DNA of 64,000 nt. Origin: Orthonyx spaldingii. Lineage: Eukaryota > Chordata > Aves > Passeriformes > Orthonychidae. Where the stretch lies: contig VZTJ01003846.1 in assembly GCA_013397795.1 (NCBI GenBank), positions 1,004,421 to 1,068,420 of the forward strand, read 5' to 3'. Made by a program: the position numbers and the translations under genes. A model generated the notes under the pieces. The model was not told the origin of the DNA and ran no database searches. It saw nothing but the letters and a program-made list of their open reading frames with translations. This document shows, in pieces, positions 25,301 to 38,359 of this stretch (position 1 is the stretch's first letter; each line of letters begins with the position of its first letter).

Positions 25301-26047
25301 AGTTTTATTTTTGCATAATTTCATTTTCAAAAAGTAAATTTAAAAAATAGGCTGTGATTCAAATTTGTGTAGCCTACATCTGTTTTGGACTTAAAAAGTG
25401 ACCTTAGAGGAAAGAGGCTTGTACATGGCAACATGTGGGTGTGCATATGCATAGACAACTTGTTGTGTAAGTCCTCTTTTTACATACGTAAGTGGGCAAA
25501 AATAATTATAGAATATTTGTGTTATGTCAGAGACTATTATTCATGTGGACCACACCCAATTAAGCTAAAAATGGCTGCAGACTATGCGAAACCCCACGGA
25601 ACTAACTTCTTAAATGGCATTTTAATAAGTGTTGCCTTCCTGCAATTGCAGCTTTGGAAAGTTAACAGGTTTTATGTTACTGAGAGGGGGAACAAGAATA
25701 TGCAGATAAACTTGAATTAATTAAAGCACAACTTGGAGAAATCAAATGAAAACCAGAAAATACACTGCAGCTCTAATTAACTCCACATTTAAGTGCTTCC
25801 ATCTTGACTGCCACAGCTATTTTATGAGAGATGCTTTACTGCCTCTAGTTACTGCGTTTGTGTAAACAAGGCTAAGACAAAAAAACTGCATGTTTTTAAC
25901 TTGAATGTTGAAATTATGCAGAAGTTCGGTTGCTGTTCTGCTATGTCATTTATTCTTTCATTAAATCCAGAGGTACAGTTAGCAGAATGCCGATAAGCTA
26001 TACGCTATGCTCAGCTTAATTGGTGGATAATTTTCCTCCCTCTCTAG
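22328..26047 (+). other. Intron 12
   Basis: 3720 nt. It contains a CR1 tail (24505-24685) and, in its last 350 nt, a segment with homeodomain-type TAATTA sites that looks less decayed than the rest. A 111-codon ORF at 25385-25720 has no recognisable family. Confidence 0.85.
24505..24685 (+). mobile_element. CR1 LINE 3' tail
   Basis: It reads agagcaggttgctgagaa, catccctggaagtgttcaag, then ctctcccaacccaagccatt and ends in ccatgattgtatgatg. This is the canonical CR1 3' end in sense orientation, well preserved. Confidence 0.92.
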
Positions 26048-26108
26048 GGAATGATGCAACATCAATAGTCAACTGTCTTCACATACTGGGACAGACCTTG
26101 GATGCGAG
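26048..26108 (+). CDS. RYR2: RYR2 exon w13
   Basis: 61 nt, phase 1 in and 2 out (completes G3023; about 3024-3042 plus two bases of R3043). It encodes NDATSIVNCLHILGQTLDA. Acceptor is ccctctctag and donor is GCGAG|gtaaga. Confidence 0.96.
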
Positions 26109-27779
26109 GTAAGACTGATTACATTTTCTAAAGTGCAAGGAAAATCACTGAAGAAGGTAATGTGCAGTTACATTTGGGCTGCCTGTGTAAGGCTACAGAA
26201 TTTCAACACTCAAGAAATTAAAGTGCTAAAAAGAATTCCCGTTGCAAAACAAATTAATTACTAGGGTTTGACAGGACACTATTTGTAGATTACTCTTTAA
26301 ACTTCTTTGTGGATCAGTGATGTCCAGAAACTTCTGGCTGTTAGTTTATTGGGTTTTAATCTTGTGACTTTCTCAAAACCACAATAAAGTTAGAAATATT
26401 GTATTAATTTCCTTACAATGTTTAATCAAAAAATTCAGGAGTGAAATGCACATGGAATACAGTAAATGTCTCATAGAGTGTCTTTTTTGCAAAAGTAATT
26501 CACGCTCGAATTTGAAAAAAACCAAACCTTTTGCATAGAATTCAATGTTACTTTTATGTTAAATCGAGCTGGTTGAGTTATTATTGTGAGGTTTATGGAA
26601 TGGACAGCCTTGATATATTGGAGGGTAATGTGTTGCTATTCATTTACTCTAAAGTCAAACATCTCTGCTGATAGTTGATATTTAGCTCTTTGCAGTTGTA
26701 AAACAAAATATGATAGCTTAAAGTGCCTCCATGGAAATTTTAAGGTAACTTTTTTCACTTTGTATTTAGTCTCAAATCTGGATTATGCACAGATAATTCT
26801 TTTTCCCAATATCTTTGCAGTGGCTTTTATGGACCAGTTTTACATTCCATTTGCTATTGGGTAGTGTCATGATCATTGACTCAGCCGTTGCATAGTACTC
26901 CTCTAGTTTGCAATATCTTGGGGTTTTTGTCTTAAATTGCCCGTGGTCCATGCAGTCACACAGATGGAATACAGATACAGGTGTAGGTCACTAATTCAGC
27001 TCTTGGTAGAGATGTAAAAATAGCTCCAGATGGAGATTAAGGAATTCATGGAGGTAATATGAAAGTTTAAAAATATTGCTCCTGAAACTGTATATATTCA
27101 CTACCTAAAATAAACAATCAGACTAAAAGAACTGGACTGATACTTGATTTACAAAAGAACATCAACTCGATTTATTTGACTCATGCTTAGGTGGATACTT
27201 TCCTTAAACAAAGGATCTTTGTAAATGAGCTGGTTAAATCATATAAGGTAATAATTCTCCTGGATTGTATCTTTACATAATTGATTATGGTGCTATAGTT
27301 ACATAATCATTTATTTATTGATTTATTTCTTTGATTTTAACAGATGTGGTTGTTTTTACTCATTCCTTTCTGATGCCCTTACTCTGGACACAGAAATGTG
27401 ATTGTCGTAATTGGGAAGAATTTCTGAGTTCTAGCTTGAGACAGTTCTTCTCTTTCTAGAGTCAGAAATCACAGATTTACTAATTCTTATTTTTGATAGG
27501 TACTTTTTGGTTTTTTTCCTCTCTGAAGGCAAATGAATCAATTTATAAATTTTGAAGGACTACTTGCTCAGTAGGAAAACAGATAAAGTATCCTTGTGTT
27601 CTGCAGGATACCTATGAAACTTGTTTTCAGTCCGTTATTTTGCTTTGAGGGGATTTTACAATGTTAGAAGAGGATTTCTCTTCCTATCTCTAGTATCTAT
27701 TTCATATAATCCAAGACTAAGCTTTATTTCATGCTTGTCTAATAGAATATTCTTCATTCTTTTTGCATGCTATAAACAG
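26109..27779 (+). other. Intron 13
   Basis: 1671 nt, AT-rich. Nothing was recognised. Confidence 0.9.
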
Positions 27780-28018
27780 GACTGTGATGAAAACTGGTCT
27801 GGAATCTGTTAGGATGGCATTGAGAGCATTTTTGGACAATGCTGCTGAGGATCTGGAGAAAACAATGGAAAATCTTAAGCAAGGCCAGTTTACACACAGC
27901 AGAAACCAGCCAAAAGGAGTTACACAAATAATTAATTATACCACAGTTGCTCTCCTGCCAGTGCTATCTTCATTATTTGAGCATATTGGACAGCACCAGT
28001 TTGGGGAAGATTTGATAC
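27780..28018 (+). CDS. RYR2: RYR2 exon w14
   Basis: 239 nt, phase 2 in and 1 out (about 3043-3122 plus one base of L3123). It starts TVMKTGLESVRMALRAFLDN, then AAEDLEKTMENLKQGQFT, and ends IGQHQFGEDLI. The ENLKQGQFTHSRNQPKG stretch is RYR2-type. A large solenoid exon. Acceptor is tataaacag and donor is ATAC|gtatgt. Confidence 0.97.
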
Positions 28019-30180
28019 GTATGTATCATATTATCATATATGTATGTAGAAGCGCCATGCCATTAAAATATCTGTAGTGTCATGCAGTAAGCATTCCCAG
28101 ACCCTCAATTCTGTTAGAGAAGGACAAATCCTATGTAATTTTGACAAAATTTTTATTGATTTAATTAAAAATTTGCTGCAATCAACCAAAAACTGTCTGC
28201 AGGTTTTAGTGGACTTTGAATAAATATCAAAGCAGACATGTCAATGATTAGAAAGTTAGAAGGATCCATTTTGAGTATAACATTACCATAGATTTACTGT
28301 GACTTCCATCATGTGTGAGAATTCACTTTGTGTAAGTTACTTCGTCTTTACTCTGTCTATAAAGAAGGTTATAGTAAAAGAATGATGTTACACCATCATT
28401 TGTGCACCTTGGCTCAGTTTCAGTTAGAGGGGAATCTGGGTGGGTCCTTAAATTCTAGGGAAAAGGAAAAAGCGGAAGGAGCTCCTGAAGAATTCAGACA
28501 CCAGAGTAGAGAATGTATATGAGAGCCTGTATGTCAGATTTCTGTAGAGATTCTCATTATAGCAGATTCAGTGGTCCTTTATCTTCTCAACCCCAAAATT
28601 TTGCAACCAAAATTTTACAGACTTTGCAGTCTACACACAAAACTTCAATTTTATATATTTCAGGAACTCACAGAAATATCACTGTCCAGATGGTACTAAA
28701 GGGGGAAGTCCTGCTCTGTATAGCTAACTCTGTTACTCAGTTATGAAAATCCATGAGAAGCACCTGGAGGAAAAGAATATTAAGTTATAATTTTTCTCAT
28801 TTTAGAATCTGGAAAGAGTATTATTTAAAGTAGCATTAAAAGAACTCTTCAAAAATTCTGAGTTGTATTGATCAATTTGAATGTCATGAGATGCAAACAT
28901 CCACTTTTTTCATTAAACTATTCCTGTAAAGTTCAGGAGACTGTGATGTATCAAGAAAAAGTAATTTGTTCATATCATAAACCACTTTTTCAGGCATCAA
29001 CATGTTCATGCCTTGTATGATTTTTGATATCTGGTGTTTCATGTGTTGGAACTTAATACTTAGCTTTGAATGCTTTATCACTTAAGTTGGTTTTCTTAAT
29101 CAGCTACATACATCACACTGGTGTAAAACACTGAATTTAGAATTCATGAACTGAGGAAGAATAATTATTTAAAATTGTGCCTATTTATTTTGTCTAGAGC
29201 ATAATGGAAAGGCTAATTTTTCTTACACACAGCTTCTCTTTAGATCTTGTAAAGAATAAGATTGTCTTATTTGTACAAGCATCTTGACCTGGTGCTTGTA
29301 CCTAAGAGTACTATTTACAGCATATGCTCTGTGGGGGATCATGTGCAAAGGTGGGTCAATGTACCTGAGGTTACTTACTGTGATGTAAAAGCACTGAGCT
29401 CCAAGATGATCTGATCTAAAATTACGGTACAGTAAAGGGCCAGGCCATGTAGCTTTGATACAATATCTTGTGGGCTCTCCCAGCCCATTAAATCTTACCC
29501 TGTTTTACTCACCATATTTCATTAATTGCATGTTAGGGGATGATATTAGCACTGTAGGAGAGACTACGGAAGGAATCTATGGCAAGAATGGGAGTGTTGT
29601 CCTTCTGCAGAGTACATTACAAAAGCATTTTTCCAAATAGATGTTAAAATTATTCTCAGTTTTGTGACTGAATCATTTGATAATTTTAAAACATCCTTTG
29701 GTGAAGTATTCATATAGACTAAAGGATTGTTTATTGTTTTAATTCTTTGTAAGTTTAAAGTGTAAATTGAGTACATGCTATTAGTTGGTATCAGTGCCTA
29801 AATTAAAAAAATACGTGAACTGTGATTAAAATAATTAAATATCTTTTTAATAGAATTGCCTTTGTTTTGCACAGTGATGTTGTCTTTGTAAAGGTGTCTC
29901 ATGCAAAGAGTTGGTATGCCATTAATTTCATAAAGTTAGCACACTAGTGAAATATCCGTTTTAGCTCTGAACATGATATTGAAGTAAATGAAAGTTTTGA
30001 GTAAAAAGTATAGCACTCAGGGGTCCAAAGACTTTTTGTATTTAGCAGGTGATTTCTGTGGATTGTTTTTGTTAGCCTAATATTTTTAATTCAATTATTG
30101 TCAAAATAAATGTATATTAATTCTATGGAAATGTATTTCAAAGAAAATTCTCTTTGTAAATATAATTTTCTTCTCTTTAG
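28019..30180 (+). other. Intron 14
   Basis: 2162 nt, AT-rich. Nothing was recognised. Confidence 0.9.
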
Positions 30181-30262
30181 TGGAAGATGTTCAGGTCTCT
30201 TGTTACAGGATATTGGCCAGTTTATATGCTCTGGGAACCAGCAAGAGTATCTATGTAGAGAG
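30181..30262 (+). CDS. RYR2: RYR2 exon w15
   Basis: 82 nt, phase 1 in and 2 out (about 3123-3149 plus two bases of R3150). It encodes EDVQVSCYRILASLYALG and TSKSIYVE. Acceptor is cttctctttag and donor is GAGAG|gtaaga. Confidence 0.96.
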
Positions 30263-32975
30263 GTAAGAAGGAAGATTGTTTTTCCTTTTTTAATATTTTC
30301 ATTTATATTTAGCATAATGAATTTGCAGTTCAGACATTAATGTAGGAGAATATTGTTGGAAAGATATCTTGAGAGGAAAACCAGTGCTCAGTTATTAAGT
30401 GGAATGCAGATGCATTTATTATAATACACTTGAAATATTTCATTATATGTTTGTCAAAATATATTTCTTAATTAAAATAAAAACTACAAATAAAATTATC
30501 TGACTTTACAATAAATAGCACTTGATTTGAGGGTCAACTGGGGCATTGTAAAATTCTGTCATTCAGCTCAGCAGTTGGTATATTCTTCCTTCTATAATGT
30601 TTAATTGTGAAGTATATTTCTTTCTCATGATCCTAAATTTAATTTCATTTGTCACTTGTACAACACTATTTCTTTTCTAGCTCAATGATCCAGGTAAATG
30701 AGGCTTTATAATTGCTTTCTTATACATCTCTGTATCTGCTAACCCTCCTCCAAGTTATATTTGGACTGCCTAAGCCATGTTTGGTCAAAAAATGGAGATA
30801 CCTAGGAAAATTCAGTTCTTAAAACTGAATAGTTGCACTTTAGTGACTAACACTGTTCTGAAGGAAGGCTAAACAGAATTCATACATTTTAAATATTGGT
30901 AGCAGTAATCTAGGAAGTTGACTGTCTAGGAAGTTACACTCTCTAGCAAATCAACCTATGCATAACTCCAGAGCAGCCCCATGACATACCAAGTGTATTT
31001 GTCTTGGTTTTGAGACAAATTAGGAGGAAATGTCCTGAAAAGGATGTCTCCTCTAAGAAAGGTAGGTCTCGGAAGCCCCTTCCCCACAGGTTTGAAAGGA
31101 ATTTCTTGGATTGGAAGTGAAAAAAACCTGTTTATTTAACAAACAGGGTGCACACAGGCACGGAAAAGGAAATAAATAATGTTAGATAATAAATCCACTC
31201 TGTTGTGGAGAGAGATGGTGGATTTTTGAGTCCTTTCTATCTCTGGCTTAGCTTCTTCTGAAGCCAGGCCAGGCAGAGTCTGGCAGCTCCTCTGCAGGTC
31301 CCGCCAAATGTCTTCCTTGGAGATGATTTGATTTTTGGACAAAAAAGAAAGCCAAAGAGTCAAAGAAGAAGCAGAAGCTGAAGATTGCTATTGCAGTCCA
31401 GAGAAAAAGCTTCTTTTTCTCTAGCTAACAAAAGCTAAGCTACCTAGAGAGGAATGTAAACTCCCTCTCGCAGCGAGCACAGCACTTGGAGGAATGTGTA
31501 AAAACACAAAACTGTGCTGAAGTTCTCTCACTCTCCCCTCTCTCCCCTGGACCCCGGTTAAAGTTACAGGACCCATTTCCTGAGCAGAAAGCAGGCAATA
31601 GGGAATACATAGGATAAAATCACCCCAAGACACCTTGCTTACTTGGTGGCAGTATCATAGGCAACAATATGAAAAGTGGTTAGGACCAATATTGAAGTAA
31701 AAAACCCACACATCTGTGGAAAATTAGGTCTTGTTAATTTCATTAAGGATATAAAATGAATTTATTTTGCTATTTGGCAAAAAAAAAGATAGGGGATTTT
31801 TTTTGAAGACAAAATATATCCGTGTAAGTGACAATTTTTGTGTATGATTCTCTGCAGCCATTATTGCAATCGAAAAGCACATAGCATGCTCTTTGCAGGT
31901 GTATGTGATGGATGTATGTTTTGCTTATGAAGTCTTAATGAAAAGCAAAAAAAAAATAGGAAGAAGAAGGAAACAGTATCAATAATAATGGAAATGAAAT
32001 TAGATTTAACAAAATCAAGTTTAATGAGATAGATCTAGAAAGAAGAAAATCTCCAAGACTGAGATAAACTATAGACCGATGATGAATTTTGTTAAAACAC
32101 AAGATCAGTTTTGAGATCTTTTTTTGCTTTTAATGTGAAAGTTCATGATTCTCCTGGGTTTAAATTCTTTTGGATTTCTGCCATATGTGTGATTTGATCT
32201 CAGCTAGGGATTTCTGACCTCTCTAAATTCTGTTGTGTTCAATTCAATTGAAAATTAGAAAGAATAGTTTAAATGTCCCCTGAAGAACCCAAGTGAAGTG
32301 ACAAGGCATCACTTACTTCCTTCTAGACACAGGCTTTTAAAAATTTTGTCACACAAAGAATTTTGATTATCGAACAAATATCATATATTATTGAAGCATT
32401 GAAGCAACGTCTTTGTGATAACATTTCAGAATTCTTGATCATTAGAAGCAATTTTCCACTCACTGAAGAACTCAACTTTCATACTAGACTAAGCATGGAA
32501 GTGATTATCACTATTTCTCCGAAAAAAGAAATATCACTTAAATAAAATGGTAGTTGATTTTGGTCTCTTGTTCTATTCAGTAGCTTTTTCTTATCAGTAG
32601 GGATGATAAAGTCAGTAAAGCTGAGAGGAAAGTAATAGAGCAGAAGGCATTGTTACAATTACTTTGGTTCTCCCTGCATGTTTTTCATTTTCTGTAAGCT
32701 GTGTAGGCCGCCTTTAACGTTTTATGTCTTAACATTTCATTCATATGTTAGCACAGGATTGCTAGACTTCAATTTCTATTGCATATTCTTGTGTTGATGA
32801 TCCTAACAATGTCATGACTTATCTCTCTGAAATGCATGCATCTCAGAATACAACCCCAAGCTGTGGTCAATCAGTACTCACTAGGTGACCTCACTGGTGT
32901 TCCCTTCCAACGTTACCCATGCTGTGGCTCTGTGATCAAAGATGTGCATAGTCAGTGGTGTTTGTTACTTCACAG
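30263..32975 (+). other. Intron 15
   Basis: 2713 nt. A 633-nt solo LTR (31000-31632) accounts for a quarter of it. The rest is AT-rich and unremarkable. Confidence 0.9.
31000..31632 (-). mobile_element. Solo LTR of an avian endogenous retrovirus
   Basis: The element is bounded by the perfect 8-bp inverted pair TGTCTTGG (31000-31007) and CCAAGACA (31625-31632). G+C is higher than in the flanks. On the minus strand an AATAAA signal (within 31125-31140) lies about 130 nt before the end, which sets the orientation. No gag, pol or env is present. Flanking bases show no clear target-site duplication. The terminal motif and length resemble an ERV LTR group I recall from passerines; the exact family is not assigned. 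Confidence 0.8.
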
Positions 32976-33106
32976 GCAACGATCAGCACTAGGAGAGTGC
33001 TTGGCTGCTTTCTCAGGGGCCTTTCCAGTGGCTTTTTTGGAAACTCATTTGAACAAACATAATATCTACTCAATCTACAATACCAAGAATGCGAGAGATA
33101 GAGCAG
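32976..33106 (+). CDS. RYR2: RYR2 exon w16
   Basis: 131 nt, phase 2 in and 1 out (about 3150-3193 plus one base of V3194). It encodes QRSALGECLAAFSGAFPVAF, LETHLNKHNIYSIYNTKN and ARDRA. Acceptor is acttcacag and donor is GCAG|gtattt. Confidence 0.96.
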
Positions 33107-34890
33107 GTATTTCCAAGAAACTCACATCATGGTTATGAAAACATGATATCACTGTAAATGCTGCTTGCCTTAAGATATATGTTTTTGCAGACATTTTATA
33201 GTGCAATAGTTTTCTTGTAATGACTTGATTGTATTTCTTTTCTAAATCAATTTTCTAATTAATTTCTATTTTAAATCTGATAAACTGATTCTTTAATATT
33301 CCTAATGTTACTGATATTTTAATTTTGAGATAACATTCTTAAAATACCACTTTGGAATTGATTAAATGAAGAGACTTCGCCCATTCTTAGTACCTCAGAT
33401 ATTTGATCATATATTTATATTTGATCATAAAATTATGCATTCTCACCAGTAATTTTCATTCCTCAGTTTACATAAACAATATAGGGTCCCTAAAACATAT
33501 GTATTTGCAATTGAAGGAAAATAGCTTTGCTGTATTAATTACATATTATGCCTTTATAAAGTAAATAAATTGCAGAGTAGTATGTAGGTTGGTTTTTATT
33601 TTGTTTGACATACAAGGCAGTACAGGGACTTTACAGTGACATTATGTATGTTTATTTTGCATATACCTTTTTATTCCATTCTTGATATTTCTTATGCTGT
33701 AACATGATTGTTGAGTAAGGTCATATGCACAAACTGTTCCTGCAATAAATAGAAGTTGCAGTAGAACTTTACAAGCTCTCTATATATGCTGAGTCTGAAT
33801 TATGCTACAGATACACAAAGATGGCAGTGTATGTTCACAGAAGATGTCAGTTTATAATGGCATTAATTTTATAACTTCAACTTTTTTTTTTTTTTTTTTT
33901 AAAAGGGAGCATAGCAGATTTATTCTCCAAAGATCTGTAGAATCCAAACTTGAAAATATCAACAGCTATGCATACTTGCCATATATTCTAGCTATTTTAA
34001 TATATCTGGAAGGACAATACACTGTGTTGTCATGATTTTTAACAGAAAATTGAATTTATTTTACAAAATTGCATTAATCTTTAAGGAGACTATGTGATGT
34101 CTGTGTAAAATATATTTGCTCTAAATAGGAGGAGATACCACTGTTCAAAAAAGACTAGCCCTAGTACAAGGAATTGTGGAATGCTGGTAGAGACACTTGT
34201 ATTCATGAGTTGCAGGCTAAATTTTTGTTCTGTAGATAGCTGTGTATGTCACTGTATGCGTATGTTAGTATGTTAGACATTCAAGAGCTACAGATTGTGC
34301 TTACAGATACTTCTTTTGTAGATGAAAGAAACTGCCTCACAAATAAAGGTAACTGCAGTGCCTTTTAAGAGGAAGGAACTAAAAATTCAAATGAATTCAA
34401 AAGCAAACACTTACAATCAGAAATTCACCTCTAGAATCAGTTTGTCAAATCTGCTCAATTTGTTATGACAGGCAATGTTGGATTTTTTTTCTATTAGAAC
34501 TCCAGGTCTCATCTGAAGTGTTGTTTAGAGATACTTCATTGTATCAATTTGTTTCCTCAACTGCAAAACTTAAGATGGAAGTAATTTTGAAATTTAAGCT
34601 TTATTTTGGATATAGAAAAGTGCATCTGATTTCTCGGAATTCATTCCACAATATTTACATTGTTGAAGCTTTCTTGTAGGAATTTTAATTACAGAACTGT
34701 TCATATAAACAGTTGTTGCTCAACAGTATGAAAGGATGTGTTTTTTATTGTTGTGTTTGCTTTGTTTCCTTTGGATCAGAAGGGTGCAAATGTAAACAGA
34801 AAACAAAAGTTGTATTGAATAGCAACTAAAAAGAATTATTATCTTTTTATGGCCTAGTTTATTGGTTTTGTTGGTGTTTTTTTTCAATAG
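33107..34890 (+). other. Intron 16
   Basis: 1784 nt, AT-rich, with a 19-nt T run at 33882-33900. Nothing else was recognised. Confidence 0.9.
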
Positions 34891-35211
34891 TTCTCAATTT
34901 GCCAACTAGCGTAGAAGAAGTTTGCCCAAATATTCCTTCCTTGGTGAAGCTAATGGAAGAAATAGTGGAGCTGGCAGAATCCGGTATTCGTTACACACAA
35001 ATGCCACATATCATGGAAGTCATCCTGCCAATGCTATGTAGTTACATGTCACACTGGTGGGAGCATGGGCCAGAGAACAATCCTGACAAGGCTGAAATGT
35101 GTTGCACAGCCTTGACGTCAGAGCACATGAACACTCTGTTGGGTAACATATTGAAAATCATCTATAACAACCTTGGTATTGATGAAGGAGCCTGGATGAA
35201 GAGATTAGCAG
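34891..35211 (+). CDS. RYR2: RYR2 exon w17
   Basis: 321 nt, the longest exon here, phase 1 in and 1 out (about 3194-3300 plus one base of V3301). It starts LNLPTSVEEVCPNIPSL and includes MEVILPMLCSYMSHWWEHGP, then LGNILKIIYNNLGIDEGAW and ends MKRLA. Human has Arg where this bird has His in YMSHWW. Acceptor is tttttcaatag and donor is GCAG|gtaaga. Confidence 0.97.
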
Positions 35212-36544
35212 GTAAGATGTGGAAATAAATTAATAAACAAGCAAACTTGTGTATTTTCAGAATGTATGTATACACACACAGACTCTAAATTACTCTGTAT
35301 TTACCCTGTTAAAGATGGAGTAGAACACTCATATTTTTACATTTTTAAACAATACAGATCTTGATGAACCAAAAATACTAAGTATAGAGAAAAAGCAGTG
35401 TTAACAGTATGTTTTAATCTCTCAATAAGTAATATAAGAAGTACATTAGACTATTTCTTTTTCCCGAGAATATACACATGTGCATCTTGCAGTGTATTAA
35501 ATCCAAGGTCTATAGTCATTTAGCCCCATTTTTATTATATAGCAAGTTTTCATTTGCAGGCATTATACAGTTCCTTGCTATTCTGCATGAGTGCTGGATC
35601 CTTAAAACCTGGGTTTGAAGGTGTATATCTAACATATCCATTACAACGAAATGTCAAAATGCTCATGACATTTTAGTAATAGTTACGTTCACTTCATTGT
35701 GTGAACAGTTTGAAATTCATTTAAAAACACTTCAATTCTCAGTGTTACAATCTCTGAGGAAAAGTCACTTCAGTGGTGTGGATTCATTTTTTCAATTAGA
35801 CTTCCTTATGACTTTTCAGTATTTACTGTAGTAGTAATTTCATTCAAGGTAGCATTCAGAATTCCTAGTGTTTTGAGAATTAGTAATATAATGCACTCTA
35901 AGAATAGGTGGTAACTGCCTAAAATTCTGTGTAATTTAATCAATATGGGCCCAGTTTAAGTAATTTACATAACTGTTCTTATGAGTAGATTTGCAAAAAG
36001 CTTGTGCTAACAAGTCTGAAATGAATGGTTGAATCAGTCTCATTTGTGTCTACATACAAGACTTAGTGTGCGTAAGAAATACAGGCGAGCTGTTTCCATG
36101 GGTTGTCAAATAACCAGAGCATGCTTTCCAGTTCCACTTTGCCCCAACAAGGCTCAAAGGAGAAGTCACTAGCTGAGAAAACTTGTGTGTGCACTATATA
36201 GCTGTATATGTATCCATCCATACCATTAAGCAACTTCCGCATTGCTCAATAAAACTATGCAGACAAATACCATGCTTGACAGAATACCAGTAAAGAGGTA
36301 TTTCAAGTTTTATGATCTTGCAGGCTAAGTCTGTGAAGCTGCAATTTCTGCCCTCAGACAAAGTGAATTGACTTTGTGAAATCCTGACCACATTTAATTC
36401 TTGGCAAAACTTCTGCTGATTTCAATGGGGGCAGGATTTGACTCTGTAGCCTAGAAATAAGATTCAAGAAAGCGGGAAAAGGTAAAAGATTTTAGTTATA
36501 TTTTGTGGCCAGGTATATATTATAATATTCATTGCCTTAAATAG
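35212..36544 (+). other. Intron 17
   Basis: 1333 nt, AT-rich. It ends in an acceptor (ccttaaatag) with almost no polypyrimidine tract. Confidence 0.9.
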
Positions 36545-36785
36545 TGTTTTCCCAGCCCATCATAAGTAAAGCGAAGCCACAGCTCTTAAAGACACACTTC
36601 CTTCCACTGATGGATAAACTAAAGAAAAAAGCAGCAGTGGTTGTATCGGATGAAGAACATCTAAGAGCAGAAGGCAGAGGTGACATGTCGGAGGCTGAAC
36701 TGCTCATCCTAGATGAGTTCACCACTTTGGCACGGGACCTCTATGCCTTCTACCCTTTGTTGATTAGATTTGTGGACTATAACAG
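36545..36785 (+). CDS. RYR2: RYR2 exon w18
   Basis: 241 nt, phase 1 in and 2 out (about 3301-3380 plus two bases of R3381). It encodes FSQPIISKAKPQLLKTHFLP, LMDKLKKKAAVVVSDEEHL, GDMSEAELLILDEFTTLAR and ends IRFVDYN. Acceptor is weak (taaatag) but phase and protein match leave no doubt. Donor is ACAG|gtatgt. Confidence 0.96.
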
Positions 36786-37194
36786 GTATGTGGAGAGGAA
36801 TAGGTCAATGAATCTCATAAAACCTTCCTTTTTATTGATACCGCCTCTTATCCCTTGATGTGCCTAGCACTGAATTAAAGTGGCTTTTACTCAGTCTGAC
36901 AATCTTGAAGTTGCTCAAGCTAATGCCTTCTGATTTTCAGGAGGAGCTGGACTCTTTTTGTGAAGAAATCAAAACAAAATTACAATCCAAATATATTGGA
37001 TTAGAACTAGGATTATATTAAAGGATTTTAAAGGTTGTGAAATAGGACATCAAAAAGCCACTGCTACCAGAAAGGATTAAAAGCATATATGATTGCTTTG
37101 GTTGACTTTTATCCTTGTAAAATGTTGAAAAGTGATTTCAAAACATAAAGATAGCAAGAATCATCCCCTTTTTCACCCTTTTACCAAATTTTAG
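36786..37194 (+). other. Intron 18
   Basis: 409 nt. Nothing was recognised. Confidence 0.9.
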
Positions 37195-37282
37195 GGCAAA
37201 ATGGCTGAAAGAGCCCAATCCTGAAGCAGAAGAGTTGTTCCGCATGGTGGCTGAGGTCTTCATTTACTGGTCAAAGTCTCAT
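37195..37282 (+). CDS. RYR2: RYR2 exon w19
   Basis: 88 nt, phase 2 in and 0 out (about 3381-3410). It encodes AKWLKEPNPEAEELFRMVAE then VFIYWSKSH. Acceptor is ccaaattttag and donor is CAT|gtaagt. Confidence 0.96.
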
Positions 37283-38359
37283 GTAAGTAATTCCTTGGTA
37301 AATAATTGTTTTAATGAGGTGTCTTAATAGGTAGATCAGTTATTTAGTAGCTATGTTTTTAAAATTTAATAACAGAAGTGAAACTGCAGATAGAAAGGTA
37401 TTAATGACTCACATTTGTGACAGTTTTGAAATGGCAGAGAAGATAGGAGAGTTGGCTAGAGTTTTGTAGCGTAGTAAACTGAATAAAGATATTTTTCTTA
37501 CAGATTATGGTTTGTTTGTTGTGGGTTTGTTGTTTGTTTGGTTTGTTGTTTTTTGGGGATTTTTTTTTAATATGTGAAGCTCATTGCATTTTGTGTCCTT
37601 ACCCTTTTTTTTTTTTTTCAGTTATTTTGACCCCGTAGACTTTTTGTAATCACACCTAGTAAGCACTGATACTTCTTAAATAAAACGTGATTCAGTGAAT
37701 ACTGGAACACAAAGAATTAAAAACCCAAAGAGTCTAATTTCATTCAGGAATAGATCTTTGTATGGACTGTTGTCTATACTAAATTTCTTTATTTGCTATA
37801 GCTTCAGTTATCTGAAGTTTGGGAAACAAGATGCCTTATAACTTCTGTAGTTGTGCCTGAATTTGACTGTAAGATTTATTATAAACAGCACTGTGCACAA
37901 AAACTGGTTGCACTGTAGATAGATACCAAATAAGGAAATTACCTGTGCATTCATAATTTCAGTCTTTTATTTTAAAAGTTTCTTATGTACTTGAATATAG
38001 TGGGAACTTATAATGGGGAAAAATGAATGAATAATTTACTAGTAAGGGAAAACCTGGACAATATTTTTATATTGAATTAGAAGAGGAGTGAGATTTTTAT
38101 CATGTCTTTTTCATAGCTAAGGAAACATTTCCTTCTCTCTAACATGGGAAAAAAACCCCCAAACATACACCACCTGAGTTATGCAATGTAAAGGAAGCTG
38201 AAATTCAAGGACATTGTTGATCATCTGTTAATTTTTGCTGTCCTTGTCTTAACTTCTGGATTTTACGGATTTCTACTTAATTTATATTTTTATTTAAGGT
38301 ATGTTTAGATAGAGTCATCATATAAATGCTTCTAACTGAGATCTTCTGTATATTTCCAG
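37283..38359 (+). other. Intron 19
   Basis: 1077 nt. It has a T/G tract at 37509-37568 and a 14-nt T run at 37605-37618. Confidence 0.9.
37509..37618. repeat. T/G-rich low-complexity tract and T run
   Basis: GTTT/TTGG units, then an unrelated gap, then T14. U-rich in the sense transcript. Confidence 0.75.

Noticed and set aside
25385..25720. 111-codon plus-strand ORF in intron 12
   Set aside because: No splice-site framing consistent with w12/w13 phases and no recognised domain.
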